A DNA stretch of 64,000 nucleotides from Hyphomicrobiales bacterium (GTDB taxonomy: Bacteria; Pseudomonadota; Alphaproteobacteria; Rhizobiales; Rhizobiaceae), in contig UBMP01000013.1 of assembly GCA_900466575.1 (NCBI GenBank), forward strand, positions 1 to 64,000. The letters run 5' to 3'. Shown one piece after another: positions 27,734 through 36,511 of the stretch (positions are counted from its first letter, which is position 1; every line of letters starts with the position of its first letter). A program made the position numbers and the translations under genes. Below the pieces are notes generated by a model that was not told where the DNA came from, did no database searches, and worked only from the letters and a program-made list of their open reading frames with translations.

Positions 27734-28008
27734 ACTCCAGATTGCTGACCCGGTTTTGACGATGCCAGGCGACATACGTTCCGGTACCAATTCGGCGTGA
27801 ACAGATTTTGGGGGTGCGCCCGAGGAGGCGTTGGTGAGCTGCGGTCGCGTCCTCCGCCACGAGCGGAGAGCCAGGCCCAGGCCGTCGACTCCAATTCCTG
27901 CCACCCCCCTTTCGCAAACGCAAAAAAAAAGGTATGAGCGCCCCAAAAGTAACTGGCGCTGTCCTCCCCGCATATTTGCCGCGCCCAAGCCTCAGAGATT
28001 TAAAGACG

Positions 28009-29844
28009 ATGGAAATTCGCAATATCGCGATTATCGCGCACGTTGACCATGGCAAGACCACGCTTGTCGACGAGCTTCTGAAACAGTCGGGTTCGTTCCG
28101 CGAAAACCAGCGCGTTGCAGAGCGCGTGATGGACAGCAACGACCTCGAAAAGGAACGCGGCATCACCATTCTTGCCAAGGCGACGTCGGTCGAGTGGAAG
28201 GGTGTTCGCATCAACATCGTCGACACCCCCGGCCACGCCGACTTCGGCGGTGAAGTGGAACGCATTCTCTCGATGGTGGATGGCGCGATCGTTCTCGTTG
28301 ACGCCTCGGAAGGCCCGATGCCGCAGACCAAGTTCGTCGTCGGCAAGGCGCTGAAGGTTGGTCTGAAGCCCATCGTCGCGATCAACAAGATCGACCGTCC
28401 GGACGGCCGTCATGAGGAAGTGATCAACGAGGTGTTCGACCTCTTTGCAAACCTCGACGCCACCGACGAACAGCTCGACTTCCCGATCATGTACGGTTCG
28501 GGCCGCGACGGCTGGATGAACGTCAACCCGGAAGGCCCGAAGGACGAAGGTCTGGCGCCGTTGCTCGATCTCGTGCTGAAGCACGTTCCGAAGCCGAGCG
28601 TCGGCGACGAAGACGGCGCGTTCCGCATGATCGGCACGATCCTGGAAGCCAACCCCTTCCTCGGCCGCATCATCACCGGCCGTATCCATTCCGGCTCGAT
28701 CAAGCCGAACCAGGCCGTGAAGGTTCTGGGCCAGGACGGCAAGCTGATCGAAAACGGCCGTATCTCCAAGATCCTCGCCTTCCGCGGCATCGAGCGCACG
28801 GCGATCGATGAAGCCCATGCCGGCGACATCGTGGCAATTGCCGGTCTCTCCAAGGGCACGGTTGCCGACACGTTCTGCGACCCGTCCGTTTCCGAGCCGC
28901 TGCATGCCCAGCCGATTGACCCGCCGACCGTGACGATGTCGTTCCTCGTCAACGACTCGCCGCTCGCCGGCACTGAAGGTGACAAGGTCACGAGCCGCGT
29001 CATCCGCGACCGTCTGCTCAAGGAAGCTGAAGGCAACGTCGCGCTGAAGATCGAGGAAGCCGAAGGCAAGGATTCGTTCTTCGTGTCCGGCCGTGGCGAA
29101 TTGCAGCTCGCCGTTCTCATCGAAACCATGCGCCGCGAAGGCTTCGAGCTTGCCGTGTCGCGTCCGCGCGTCGTCATGCACAAGGACGAGACGACCGGCG
29201 AAACGATGGAGCCGATCGAAGAAGTCGTTATCGACGTGGATGAAGAGCATTCGGGCGTCGTCGTGCAGAAGATGTCCGAGCGCAAGGCCGAAATGGTCGA
29301 ACTGCGCCCGTCCGGCGGCAATCGCGTCCGCCTCGTCTTCTTCGCACCGACCCGCGGCCTCATCGGCTACCAGTCGGAACTGCTGACGGATACGCGCGGC
29401 ACGGCGATCATGAACCGCCTGTTCCACGACTACCAGCCCTACAAGGGCCCGATTGCCGGCCGCGTCAACGGCGTGCTGCTGTCGAACGGTTCGGGCGAAG
29501 CGGTCGCTTACGCCATGTTCAATCTGGAAGATCGCGGCCCGATGATCATCGAGCCGGGCGAAAAGGTTTATGCCGGCATGATCATCGGCATCCACAGCCG
29601 TGACAACGACCTTGAGGTCAACGTGCTGAAGGGCAAGCAGCTTACCAACATCCGCGCCGCCGGCAAGGATGAAGCCGTGAAGCTGACGCCGCCTATCCGC
29701 ATGACGCTCGACCGCGCTCTCTCCTGGATCCAGGACGACGAGCTGATGGAAGTCACGCCGAAATCGATCCGCCTGCGCAAGCTGTTCCTCGATTCGAACG
29801 ATCGCAAGCGTTTCGAAAAGAGCCGCGCTGTCGGCGCTGCCTGA
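28009..29844 (+). CDS. typA: Ribosome-associated GTPase TypA/BipA
   Basis: Translational GTPase, 611 aa, normal length, acting on the ribosome in assembly and stress responses. G1 is A-H-V-D-H-G-K-T (residues 10-17), G2 R-G-I-T-I-L, G3 D-T-P-G-H-A-D-F and G4 N-K-I-D; the BipA C-terminal domain ([15 protein letters not shown]) is present. The frame opens at 27934, but the family begins at [10 protein letters not shown], so ATG 28009 is used. Codon use looks like that of a highly expressed gene. The 275 bp upstream hold no other gene I can support, only an A9 run near 27921-27930. Confidence 0.96.
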   Translation: MEIRNIAIIAHVDHGKTTLVDELLKQSGSFRENQRVAERVMDSNDLEKERGITILAKATSVEWKGVRINIVDTPGHADFGGEVERILSMVDGAIVLVDASEGPMPQTKFVVGKALKVGLKPIVAINKIDRPDGRHEEVINEVFDLFANLDATDEQLDFPIMYGSGRDGWMNVNPEGPKDEGLAPLLDLVLKHVPKPSVGDEDGAFRMIGTILEANPFLGRIITGRIHSGSIKPNQAVKVLGQDGKLIENGRISKILAFRGIERTAIDEAHAGDIVAIAGLSKGTVADTFCDPSVSEPLHAQPIDPPTVTMSFLVNDSPLAGTEGDKVTSRVIRDRLLKEAEGNVALKIEEAEGKDSFFVSGRGELQLAVLIETMRREGFELAVSRPRVVMHKDETTGETMEPIEEVVIDVDEEHSGVVVQKMSERKAEMVELRPSGGNRVRLVFFAPTRGLIGYQSELLTDTRGTAIMNRLFHDYQPYKGPIAGRVNGVLLSNGSGEAVAYAMFNLEDRGPMIIEPGEKVYAGMIIGIHSRDNDLEVNVLKGKQLTNIRAAGKDEAVKLTPPIRMTLDRALSWIQDDELMEVTPKSIRLRKLFLDSNDRKRFEKSRAVGAA

Positions 29845-29873
29845 TTTCAGAATTCAGGGTTCCCATCAAAAAA

Positions 29874-29903
29874 GGCCCGCTTCATTCGAAGCGGGCCTTT
29901 TTT
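29874..29903. terminator. Bidirectional terminator between typA and aldo/keto reductase
   Basis: Perfect 9-bp stem (GGCCCGCTT at 29874-29882, AAGCGGGCC at 29889-29897) flanked by A6 and T6, serving both convergent genes. Confidence 0.85.
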
Positions 29904-29924
29904 CTTTGTCGGCTTATTAGCCGC

Positions 29925-30749
29925 CTAGAACTTTGCCGTCATCGGGTCCGGACCGACGCGATTGTCGCCGTCGAGCGCATTCAGAACGGCCTTTGCGTCG
30001 GCATCCAGCGTGAAGTCGAAGACCTTGAAGTTTTCCTCTATGCGCGAGGGTGTCACCGATTTCGGGATGACGATCAGGCCATTGTCGAGATGCCAGCGGA
30101 TGATGACCTGCGCCGGCGATTTGCCGAGACGCTGGGCGACCTTGGTGATGTCCGGGTTGGAGAGCAGTTTGCCCTGACCGAGCGGGCTCCAGGACTGCGT
30201 GCGCATGCCGAGGCGGTCATGGACGGCGCGCAGTTTCTTCTGCTGGAAATCCGGATGCAGTTCGATCTGGTTCAGCACCGGCGTTTCGCCAGTTTCGCCG
30301 ATGATGCGTTCTAGGTGCTCTTCACAGAAATTGGAGACGCCGATGGAACGAGCGCGGCCCTGTTTCTTCAGTTCCACCAGAGCCTTCCACGCTTCCACAT
30401 AGGTACCGCGATGGGGCGAGGGCCAGTGAATGAGGAAGAGATCGACATAATCGGTGCCGAGCCGCTTCAGGCTCTCGTCAAAGGCCTTCAGTGCGGCATC
30501 GTGGCTTTGGCGGTCGTTCCAGAGCTTGGTCGTCAGGAAGATGTCGCCGCGGGCCACGCCCGACTGGCGAATGCCTTCGCCCACGCCTTCCTCGTTTTCG
30601 TAGATCGCGGCGGTGTCGACATGGCGATAGCCCACTTCCAGTGCCTTGCGCACAGCGGGTGCGGCTTCCGCATTCGGGGTCTGCCAGACGCCGAGGCCGA
30701 TCTGCGGAATAGTCTTGCCGTCGTTGAATTCGATCCTGGGTTGATCCAT
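29925..30749 (-). CDS. Aldo/keto reductase, 2,5-diketo-D-gluconate reductase type
   Basis: 274 aa, AKR5-like. The tetrad is Asp45 and Tyr50 (H-V-D-T-A-A-I-Y), Lys in T-T-K-L-W-N and His in L-I-H-W-P-S-P; I-P-K-S-V-T-P-S-R binds NADPH. The active-site segment G-V-S-N-F is typical. GAGGAAA precedes ATG 30749; the longer frame upstream is not used. It converges on typA, with a shared terminator. Confidence 0.92.
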   Translation of the reverse strand: MDQPRIEFNDGKTIPQIGLGVWQTPNAEAAPAVRKALEVGYRHVDTAAIYENEEGVGEGIRQSGVARGDIFLTTKLWNDRQSHDAALKAFDESLKRLGTDYVDLFLIHWPSPHRGTYVEAWKALVELKKQGRARSIGVSNFCEEHLERIIGETGETPVLNQIELHPDFQQKKLRAVHDRLGMRTQSWSPLGQGKLLSNPDITKVAQRLGKSPAQVIIRWHLDNGLIVIPKSVTPSRIEENFKVFDFTLDADAKAVLNALDGDNRVGPDPMTAKF

Positions 30750-30775
30750 GGGGGTTTCCTCTTTTTGGGTGCCAC

Positions 30776-30790
30776 TTTGTCGGTGACAAA
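30776..30790. promoter_or_regulatory. Short perfect palindrome upstream of the reductase gene
   Basis: TTTGTC-ggt-GACAAA, 27 bp ahead of ATG 30749 in the divergent region shared with the hydrolase gene. It may be an operator for an unidentified regulator. Confidence 0.35.
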
Positions 30791-30934
30791 AATGCACAAA
30801 GTTCTGTTTCGTTACCGCATCTTCACTTGAAACAGCCTTGTTCCTCAGATTTGTTAGCGCGCGTCGCGCACGAATATGCTGCGGTTTTGCGAAAACGACG
30901 CGCGAAGAGCATAAGGCCGCCAAACAGCGAAAAA

Positions 30935-31618
30935 ATGGAGAGTGCTTTGAAAACGGAATGGCTGGACATTACCGCTTCCGACGGGAAGACCATTAAGATG
31001 TATATCGCGATGCCCGATGGCAAGGCCAAGGGTGCGATTGTCGTGCTCCAGGAGATTTTCGGGGTCAATGCGCATATCCGCTCGGTCTGCGAGCGCTATG
31101 CTGCGGAAGGCTATGTGGCTGCTGCGCCTGCAATTTTCGACCGGCAGTCGCCGGGCTATGAACGTGGCTATACCCCGGAAGACGTTCAGGCCGGAATTGC
31201 CATGATGCAGAGTTTCGACCGCGATGCCGTGATGCTCGACATCGGCGCTGCCGTCGATGCGGTGACGCAGTATGGCAAGGTCGGCATCGTCGGTTACTGC
31301 CTCGGCGGGTCGCTGGCCTATGGCGCCGCCATTAGCCGCGACGATCTCGCTGCCGCTTCCTGTTACTATGGCGGTATGATCTCCGACATGGCGGACATGG
31401 CACCCAAGTGCCCGACCATCGTGCACTTTGGCGAGACGGACCAGTCGATCCCGCTCGAGAAGGCCGAGATCGTGAAGCAGAAGCGGCCTGAAGTGCCGGT
31501 CTATATTTATCCGGCGGGTCATGGTTTCAGCTGCGATGCGCGCCCGGCTTATGAACCGGTTTCGGCCAAGCTTGCCTGGGAGCGAACGCTGAAGCTGTTC
31601 GCGGAGAATGTGGGGTGA
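30935..31618 (+). CDS. Dienelactone hydrolase family protein
   Basis: 227-aa alpha/beta hydrolase. The nucleophile Cys122 lies in G-Y-C-L-G-G, the dienelactone-hydrolase variant of the elbow. Q-E-I-F-G-V carries the family Glu, and the His is in G-H-G-F near the C-terminus. It would open lactone rings such as dienelactone, but related proteins act on varied esters. ATG 30935 is used; an in-frame TTG at 30947 with a better-placed GGAG is possible. It is followed by an interspersed palindromic element. Confidence 0.88.
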   Translation: MESALKTEWLDITASDGKTIKMYIAMPDGKAKGAIVVLQEIFGVNAHIRSVCERYAAEGYVAAAPAIFDRQSPGYERGYTPEDVQAGIAMMQSFDRDAVMLDIGAAVDAVTQYGKVGIVGYCLGGSLAYGAAISRDDLAAASCYYGGMISDMADMAPKCPTIVHFGETDQSIPLEKAEIVKQKRPEVPVYIYPAGHGFSCDARPAYEPVSAKLAWERTLKLFAENVG

Positions 31619-31619
31619 A

Positions 31620-31800
31620 TGTGGCCTCTCCCCTTGTGGAAGGGGCAAGAAAACCAGCATCTTAGCTTTGGCTAAGTGCTAGATTTCCCAGGTGAGGGGT
31701 TGGATTGTACCTCGGCAAAAAAACACCCCTCACCAAGCTCCCCAAACCAATCGGCTTCGCCTCTCGGGGCGAGTTATCCTCTCCCACAAGGGGAGAGGAC
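31620..31800. repeat. Nested palindromic intergenic element (RIME-like)
   Basis: The outer arms near 31622-31642 and 31779-31799 are near-perfect inverse copies (CCTCTCCCCTTGTGG type). Inside them a 10-bp inverted repeat (GGTGAGGGGT and ACCCCTCACC) encloses an A7 run. The arrangement fits the non-coding interspersed elements of Rhizobiaceae. It fills the gap between two convergent genes and may also terminate transcription. Confidence 0.65.
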
Positions 31801-31809
31801 AAGGCGACC

Positions 31810-32970
31810 TCACCCCGCCAACCGGCTTTCCGCCAGCTTCACCCAATACGAGATCCCGTGGGGGATGATTTCGTCGTTGAAGTCGTATTCCGGGTGGTGG
31901 AGGCTGGCGCTTTCACCGTTGCCTATGATGATGAAGGCGCCAGGGCGGGCTTCAAGCATGTAGGAGAAGTCTTCGCCGCCCATCGTGGCGTTGACGTTCT
32001 TCTCGACATTGGCCTCGCCGGCGATCTCGATCGCCGCAGCAATGGCATGTTCGGTCTCGAGATCGTGGTTATAGGTCACCGGATAATTGCGGTCGTACCA
32101 GATTTCGGCCCTGCCGCCCGCCGCCGCGGCGATCCCTTGCGCGATTTCCTTGAGGCGCTTTTCGGCGAGATCGCGCATTTCCTTCTTCAGCGTGCGCACC
32201 GTGCCGCCGAGCTTGGCCTCGTTCGGGATGACGTTATGCGCATTGCCGGCATTGAACTTGGTGACCGAGACCACGACGGATTCCAGCGGGTCGGCGTTGC
32301 GCGACGCGATGGTCTGCAACGCCATGACGATCTGCGACCCGATGACGACAGGGTCGATGCCGCGGTTCGGCATGGCGGCATGGCCGCCGAGGCCCTTCAC
32401 CGTGATCATGAATTCGTCGGTCGAGGCCATGATCGCGCCCTTGCGGATCGCGAAGGCGCCGACCGGAACGCCGGGGAAATTGTGCATGCCGTAGACTTCG
32501 GAAATGCCGAAGCGCTCCATCATGCCGTCTTTCACCATCTCGCCGCCGCCGCCGCCGCCTTCTTCAGCCGGCTGGAAGATCACAGCCACGGACCCCATGA
32601 AGTTACGCGTCTCGGCGAGATATTTTGCCGCACCCAGCAGCATGGCCGTGTGGCCGTCATGGCCGCAGGCATGCATCTTGCCGGGGGTTTTCGAGGCCCA
32701 CGGCTTTCCCGTCTGCTCGTTGATCGGCAGCGCGTCCATGTCGGCGCGGAGCCCGATCGTGCGGCCGGGGCCCTTGCCCTTGATGATGCCGACAACGCCG
32801 GTGCGGCCAAGGCCGGTCACGACCTCGTCAACGCCCAGTTCCTTCAGCTTGTCGGCAACGAAAGCGGCGGTGGCGTGAACGTCGAAGAGAAGCTCCGGGT
32901 TCTCGTGCAGCTTCCTCCGCCAGCCGGCAACTTCGTCCTGAAGCTCTGCGGCGCGGTTCAAAATCGGCAT
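31810..32970 (-). CDS. M20 family amidohydrolase (hippurate hydrolase-like)
   Basis: 386-aa metal-dependent amidohydrolase or aminoacylase, M20D group. Metal-site motifs are visible: M-H-A-C-G-H-D-G-H (Cys and His ligands), Q-P-A-E-E-G (catalytic Glu pair) and the late M-G-G-E-D-F-S-Y. The dimerisation-domain segment G-L-G-G-H-A-A-M-P is also present. It would hydrolyse N-acyl amino acids, with hippurate or indole-acetyl conjugates as possible substrates. Start 32970 gives the normal N-terminus (W-R-R-K-L-H-E-N-P-E). Confidence 0.92.
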   Translation of the reverse strand: MPILNRAAELQDEVAGWRRKLHENPELLFDVHATAAFVADKLKELGVDEVVTGLGRTGVVGIIKGKGPGRTIGLRADMDALPINEQTGKPWASKTPGKMHACGHDGHTAMLLGAAKYLAETRNFMGSVAVIFQPAEEGGGGGGEMVKDGMMERFGISEVYGMHNFPGVPVGAFAIRKGAIMASTDEFMITVKGLGGHAAMPNRGIDPVVIGSQIVMALQTIASRNADPLESVVVSVTKFNAGNAHNVIPNEAKLGGTVRTLKKEMRDLAEKRLKEIAQGIAAAAGGRAEIWYDRNYPVTYNHDLETEHAIAAAIEIAGEANVEKNVNATMGGEDFSYMLEARPGAFIIIGNGESASLHHPEYDFNDEIIPHGISYWVKLAESRLAG

Positions 32971-33138
32971 GGTCGAAATCCTGTCTTCTTTGGTGGTTAT
33001 GCGGCGGGTTCAAGCAAATCTCGCGCCGATCTTGGACCGGCGGGCCAAATCAATCAATGGCCTTTCCTCGTCCCGTCCATATAGGGTAATAGACCCTGGG
33101 TTTCGAGCGATGAAGGTTCATTTCAGGGAGTTTCTCAC

Positions 33139-34269
33139 ATGGCAATGGTCGGAGCAGTGATCGTCAACGCGCGCAGGATCATGGGTGGTGCTGTTGCGCT
33201 GGCTCTCGCGGTAACGGTTGCGCTGCCCGCCGAGGCGCTCGCCAATCCGAAGATCGTCGTCGACGTGGCGACCGGCCGGGTGATCTATCACCAGGATGCC
33301 TTCCAGCGCTGGTATCCGGCTTCCCTGACCAAGCTGATGACCACCTATGTCACCTTCAAGGCGCTGAAGAGCGGTCGCATCACGCTCGATACACCGGTTG
33401 TGATGTCGAAGCAGGCCGCCGCGCAGAAGCCGAGCAAGATGTATTTCAAGCCGGGCGCGCGCATGACCATGAATACGGCGTTGACGATCATGCTGGTCAA
33501 GTCCGCCAATGACATTGCCATGGCGATCGGCGAAACGGTGGGCGGCTCGGACGACAATTTCGTCTCGATGATGAATGCGGAGGCCGCGCGGCTCGGCATG
33601 TTCTCCAGCCATTTCGTCAATGCCAATGGCATGCCGCAGCCGGGCCAGTATACGACCGCGCGCGATCTCGCTGTGCTGACGGTCGCGCTGCGCCGCGATT
33701 TCCCGGAATATGCGGGTTATTTCGCGACGGAAGGCTTCATCAACGGCACCAAGAAATACACGAACTATAATCTCCTGATCGGCCGCTTCGATGGCGCGGA
33801 CGGGATGAAGACGGGCTTCATCTGCTCGTCCGGTTTCAACCAGATCGGTTCAGCCACCCGCGGCGGCCGCACGGTCGTGGCCGTGGTTCTCGGCGCTGAC
33901 AGTCTGGGCGGCCGCGCCGACCAGGCGGCCGATCTCATGCAACTCGGCCTCACCAAGCCGGAAACGGGCAGCGACACGCTTTCAACCCTTGCACCCTATG
34001 GCGCAACGCGCGACCAGGTGGCCGATGTTCGGGACGAGATCTGCAATCCGAAGGCCGCAAAGGTGCGATCGGAGGGGCGCGACGAAGAGGGCAAGATGAA
34101 GCTCAAGTCGCCCTATCTGCACGAGATGGACCATGATCCGCGGTTTGTCGTTGCCGATCTCCTGCCGCCGGAGCCGGGTGCACCGCAGGACGACGGCATC
34201 GAACAGGGTGACGGCGGGCCGAAGCTCAAGCGTATCCCGATCCCGAAGCCGCGTCCGTCGCAACAATAA
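33139..34269 (+). CDS. D-alanyl-D-alanine carboxypeptidase (penicillin-binding protein, DacF/DacC type)
   Basis: Periplasmic low-molecular-weight PBP, 376 aa, trimming the terminal D-Ala from peptidoglycan stem peptides. The signal peptide covers residues 1-35 (hydrophobic A-L-A-L-A-V-T-V-A-L, cleavage near A-L-A). Active-site motifs are S62-L-T-K65, S122-A-N124 and K224-T-G226. The C-terminus is Pro/Lys-rich (P-I-P-K-P-R-P), with no clear amphipathic membrane anchor. Fifteen bp separate it from the CobW gene, suggesting co-transcription. Confidence 0.93.
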   Translation: MAMVGAVIVNARRIMGGAVALALAVTVALPAEALANPKIVVDVATGRVIYHQDAFQRWYPASLTKLMTTYVTFKALKSGRITLDTPVVMSKQAAAQKPSKMYFKPGARMTMNTALTIMLVKSANDIAMAIGETVGGSDDNFVSMMNAEAARLGMFSSHFVNANGMPQPGQYTTARDLAVLTVALRRDFPEYAGYFATEGFINGTKKYTNYNLLIGRFDGADGMKTGFICSSGFNQIGSATRGGRTVVAVVLGADSLGGRADQAADLMQLGLTKPETGSDTLSTLAPYGATRDQVADVRDEICNPKAAKVRSEGRDEEGKMKLKSPYLHEMDHDPRFVVADLLPPEPGAPQDDGIEQGDGGPKLKRIPIPKPRPSQQ

Positions 34270-34284
34270 GGGCGGGCCGCAACG

Positions 34285-35463
34285 GTGAAAAGCATCCCCG
34301 TTTCCATCATTACCGGCTTTCTGGGCGCGGGTAAATCGACGCTGCTGAACCGCCTGCTCAAGGATCGGCAGCTTTCCGACTGCGCGGTGATCATCAACGA
34401 ATTCGGCGATGTCGGCATCGACCATATGCTGGTCGAAACGTCCGGCGACCAGATGGTGGAACTCTCCGATGGGTGCCTGTGCTGCACGGTGCGCGGGGAG
34501 CTCGTCGACACGCTCGCCTCCTTCATCGACATGATGCAGACGGGCCAGATGAAGCCGATCTCGCGCGTGGTCATCGAGACGACGGGGCTTGCCGATCCGG
34601 TGCCGGTGCTGCAATCGGTGATCGGCAATCCGGTGCTGGCGCAGAATTTCCATCTCGACGGCGTGGTCACGGTCATTGATGCGCTGAACGGCATGCGTTC
34701 GCTCGACAATCACGAGGAGGCGCGCCGGCAGGCCGCCGTGGCCGACCGGCTGGTGATCTCCAAGACCACGATGGCGGAGCCATCTGACGTCAACGCGCTG
34801 GTCGCGCGGCTGATGGCGGTCAATCCGAATGCGCGGATCGTCGATGCCGATGGCGAGGAGGCGGGCAAGGCTCAGCTGCTGCAGGCCGGCTATTTCGACG
34901 TGACCGCCAAGAGCCCGGATGTGGCGCGCTGGCTGGAACAAGAGGACAAGGCGCGGGACCATGATCATGGGCATCATGCGCATCACGAGCATGATCACCA
35001 TGGCGGGCATGGCCATCACCACCACGACCACCATGCACATAACGGTCACGGACAGGGGCACCACAGCCACGACGACGTGAACCGTCACGACGCCAGCATC
35101 CGCTCCTTCTCGATCGTGCACGATCAGCCGATTGACCGCAACGCCGTTGCCATGTTCGTCGACCTGCTGCGCTCGGCGCATGGCGAGAAGCTCTTGCGGA
35201 TGAAGGCTATCGTCATGCTCTCCGACGATCCGTCGCGGCCACTTGTTCTCCATGCCGCCCAATCGACGCTCCACCCGCCCGCGCGGCTGGAGGCATGGCC
35301 GGGCGAGGATCGGCGCACGCGACTGGTGCTGATCACCAAGGACCTCGAGGAGGATTTCGTGCGCGATCTCTTCGATGCGTTCATCGGGAAACCACGGGTC
35401 GGTGGTGCGGATCGTGCGGCGCTGACGGACAATCCGCTGGCGGTGCCGGGGATGAAGTTTTGA
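34285..35463 (+). CDS. CobW/COG0523-family metal-chaperone GTPase
   Basis: 392 aa. The Walker A motif G-F-L-G-A-G-K-S-T is at the N-terminus, the metal motif G-C-L-C-C-T-V-R-G follows, then E-T-T-G-L-A-D-P (Walker B region). S-K-T-T occupies the guanine-specificity position, where family members have S/N-K-x-D. Between the GTPase and C-terminal domains is a His/Asp-rich loop (about 225-262) with over twenty His. Family members deliver Zn or Co to client proteins; the cobalt cobaltochelatase genes are 10 kb away, so cobalt and zinc both remain possible. The start is GTG 34285. Confidence 0.9.
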   Translation: MKSIPVSIITGFLGAGKSTLLNRLLKDRQLSDCAVIINEFGDVGIDHMLVETSGDQMVELSDGCLCCTVRGELVDTLASFIDMMQTGQMKPISRVVIETTGLADPVPVLQSVIGNPVLAQNFHLDGVVTVIDALNGMRSLDNHEEARRQAAVADRLVISKTTMAEPSDVNALVARLMAVNPNARIVDADGEEAGKAQLLQAGYFDVTAKSPDVARWLEQEDKARDHDHGHHAHHEHDHHGGHGHHHHDHHAHNGHGQGHHSHDDVNRHDASIRSFSIVHDQPIDRNAVAMFVDLLRSAHGEKLLRMKAIVMLSDDPSRPLVLHAAQSTLHPPARLEAWPGEDRRTRLVLITKDLEEDFVRDLFDAFIGKPRVGGADRAALTDNPLAVPGMKF

Positions 35464-35789
35464 TGTGATGCTATCTTTCGATAGGCGTCAATCATGTCAG
35501 AAGTTTACGCACTATTGTTATGCGTAGCATCATATTTTGGTTCGAGAAATAAAGCGCGATGCGTCATTTGAGGCCGCCGAAATATCGCGTCTTTATTGAA
35601 TTTCTGGGGCGTAGCAGCGCTCTTTTTGATCTCCGATAGCAACTCGGCACATCAAGAATCCAAGACGCCTTCCAATTGGCTTGTTGAGGCCGCTAGAGCC
35701 CCCTGCCGAAAATACCCTAAATTTGCAGGGTGGATTAATGCTCGTATTTGGTGTGTAGTAAAAATATACTCAATCAAATGGAGGCATGC
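35464..35789. other. AT-rich non-coding stretch
   Basis: About 325 bp with visibly lower GC than both neighbours. A 65-codon frame at 35596-35793 has no recognisable domain, ends inside the next gene and has no good ribosome-binding site, so I do not call it. The stretch probably belongs with the following AT-rich peptide gene as acquired DNA. Confidence 0.5.
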
Positions 35790-36056
35790 ATGAGGCATCC
35801 GATTTCAATTTTCTTTGCGGTGACTATCATACCGATGGTTGCTCCCGCTAACCTTGAAGCTGCATCTTTGACGCTATTAGATCTCACAAAGAACGTTGAA
35901 GTTGCGGATATGTGCACGGTCTCACGCTCTTACCAAGATTCGTATACTTGTCCAAAAGGTACACGAAAGAACAGCACGTGCTATGTGTATACGGATTCAA
36001 CCGGCGCAAAATGTCGTGAGACATGCGAACCGAAAACCTGTGGATCTGACGAATAA
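35790..36056 (+). CDS. Small secreted six-cysteine protein (hypothetical)
   Basis: 88 aa. A Sec-type signal covers residues 1-25 (M-R-H-P, hydrophobic I-S-I-F-F-A-V-T-I-I-P-M-V-A-P, Ala-rich cleavage region). The mature ~63 residues hold six Cys (42, 54, 64, 75, 79, 84), which could form three disulfides in the periplasm or outside the cell. GGAGG five bases before ATG 35790 supports translation; an in-frame ATG lies at 35778. Base composition is much more AT-rich than the flanks, suggesting transfer. No family is recognised. Confidence 0.6.
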   Translation: MRHPISIFFAVTIIPMVAPANLEAASLTLLDLTKNVEVADMCTVSRSYQDSYTCPKGTRKNSTCYVYTDSTGAKCRETCEPKTCGSDE

Positions 36057-36248
36057 TATTCTCGGGTAGCATGAAGTGAAGCGCCTGTGCTCGCTCTGAT
36101 GAATATGTTGTGGGTACACCTGCAGCCAGGAGAGCTTTTGAGAGGACTTGCTTCGACGGGCGTTAAAGAGGGTGCATAGCATGGCCCGTCTTTTGCGGGC
36201 GCGCAAAATCGCCTCGTGTAAACGACGGGTATCTGTTGTGTCGCCGTC

Positions 36249-36506
36249 CTAACCCCGCCGCACCCGAAACCGATGCCCCGTCTCCGTCCGCTCCGAGGCC
36301 ACAAGTGTGTGGCCATCCTCATTGCACATGTGCGGGATGTCGAGGCCGGCGAGGGGGTCGGTGGTTTCGATTTCGATGATCGAGCCGCGGGCGAGGGGCT
36401 TCAGGGCCTTGCGGGTGCGCAAGACCGGCAAGGGGCATTTCAGGCCCTTGAGGTCGAGGATCAGGTCTGGTTTGTCAGATGGCTTTTCGTTGGGCTGACC
36501 GGACAT
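36249..36506 (-). CDS. tusA: TusA/SirA-family sulfur carrier protein
   Basis: 85 aa. The family signature is D-L-K-G-L-K-C-P-L-P-V-L-R, with the persulfide-accepting Cys24 followed by Pro, then T-D-P-L-A-G-L-D-I-P-H-M-C and G-H. It would relay sulfur for tRNA or cofactor modification. It lies 5 bp after the L,D-transpeptidase gene on the same strand. The 192 bp beyond its 3' end hold nothing I can support. Confidence 0.9.
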   Translation of the reverse strand: MSGQPNEKPSDKPDLILDLKGLKCPLPVLRTRKALKPLARGSIIEIETTDPLAGLDIPHMCNEDGHTLVASERTETGHRFRVRRG

Positions 36507-36511
36507 GCCGG

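Noticed and set aside
28000-29595. 531-codon minus-strand frame opposite typA
   Set aside because: The sense gene is unmistakable TypA; the antisense product has no recognisable motif.
35596-35793. Possible small gene in the AT-rich islet
   Set aside because: No good start signal, no domain, and it runs into the start of the better-supported cysteine-rich gene.
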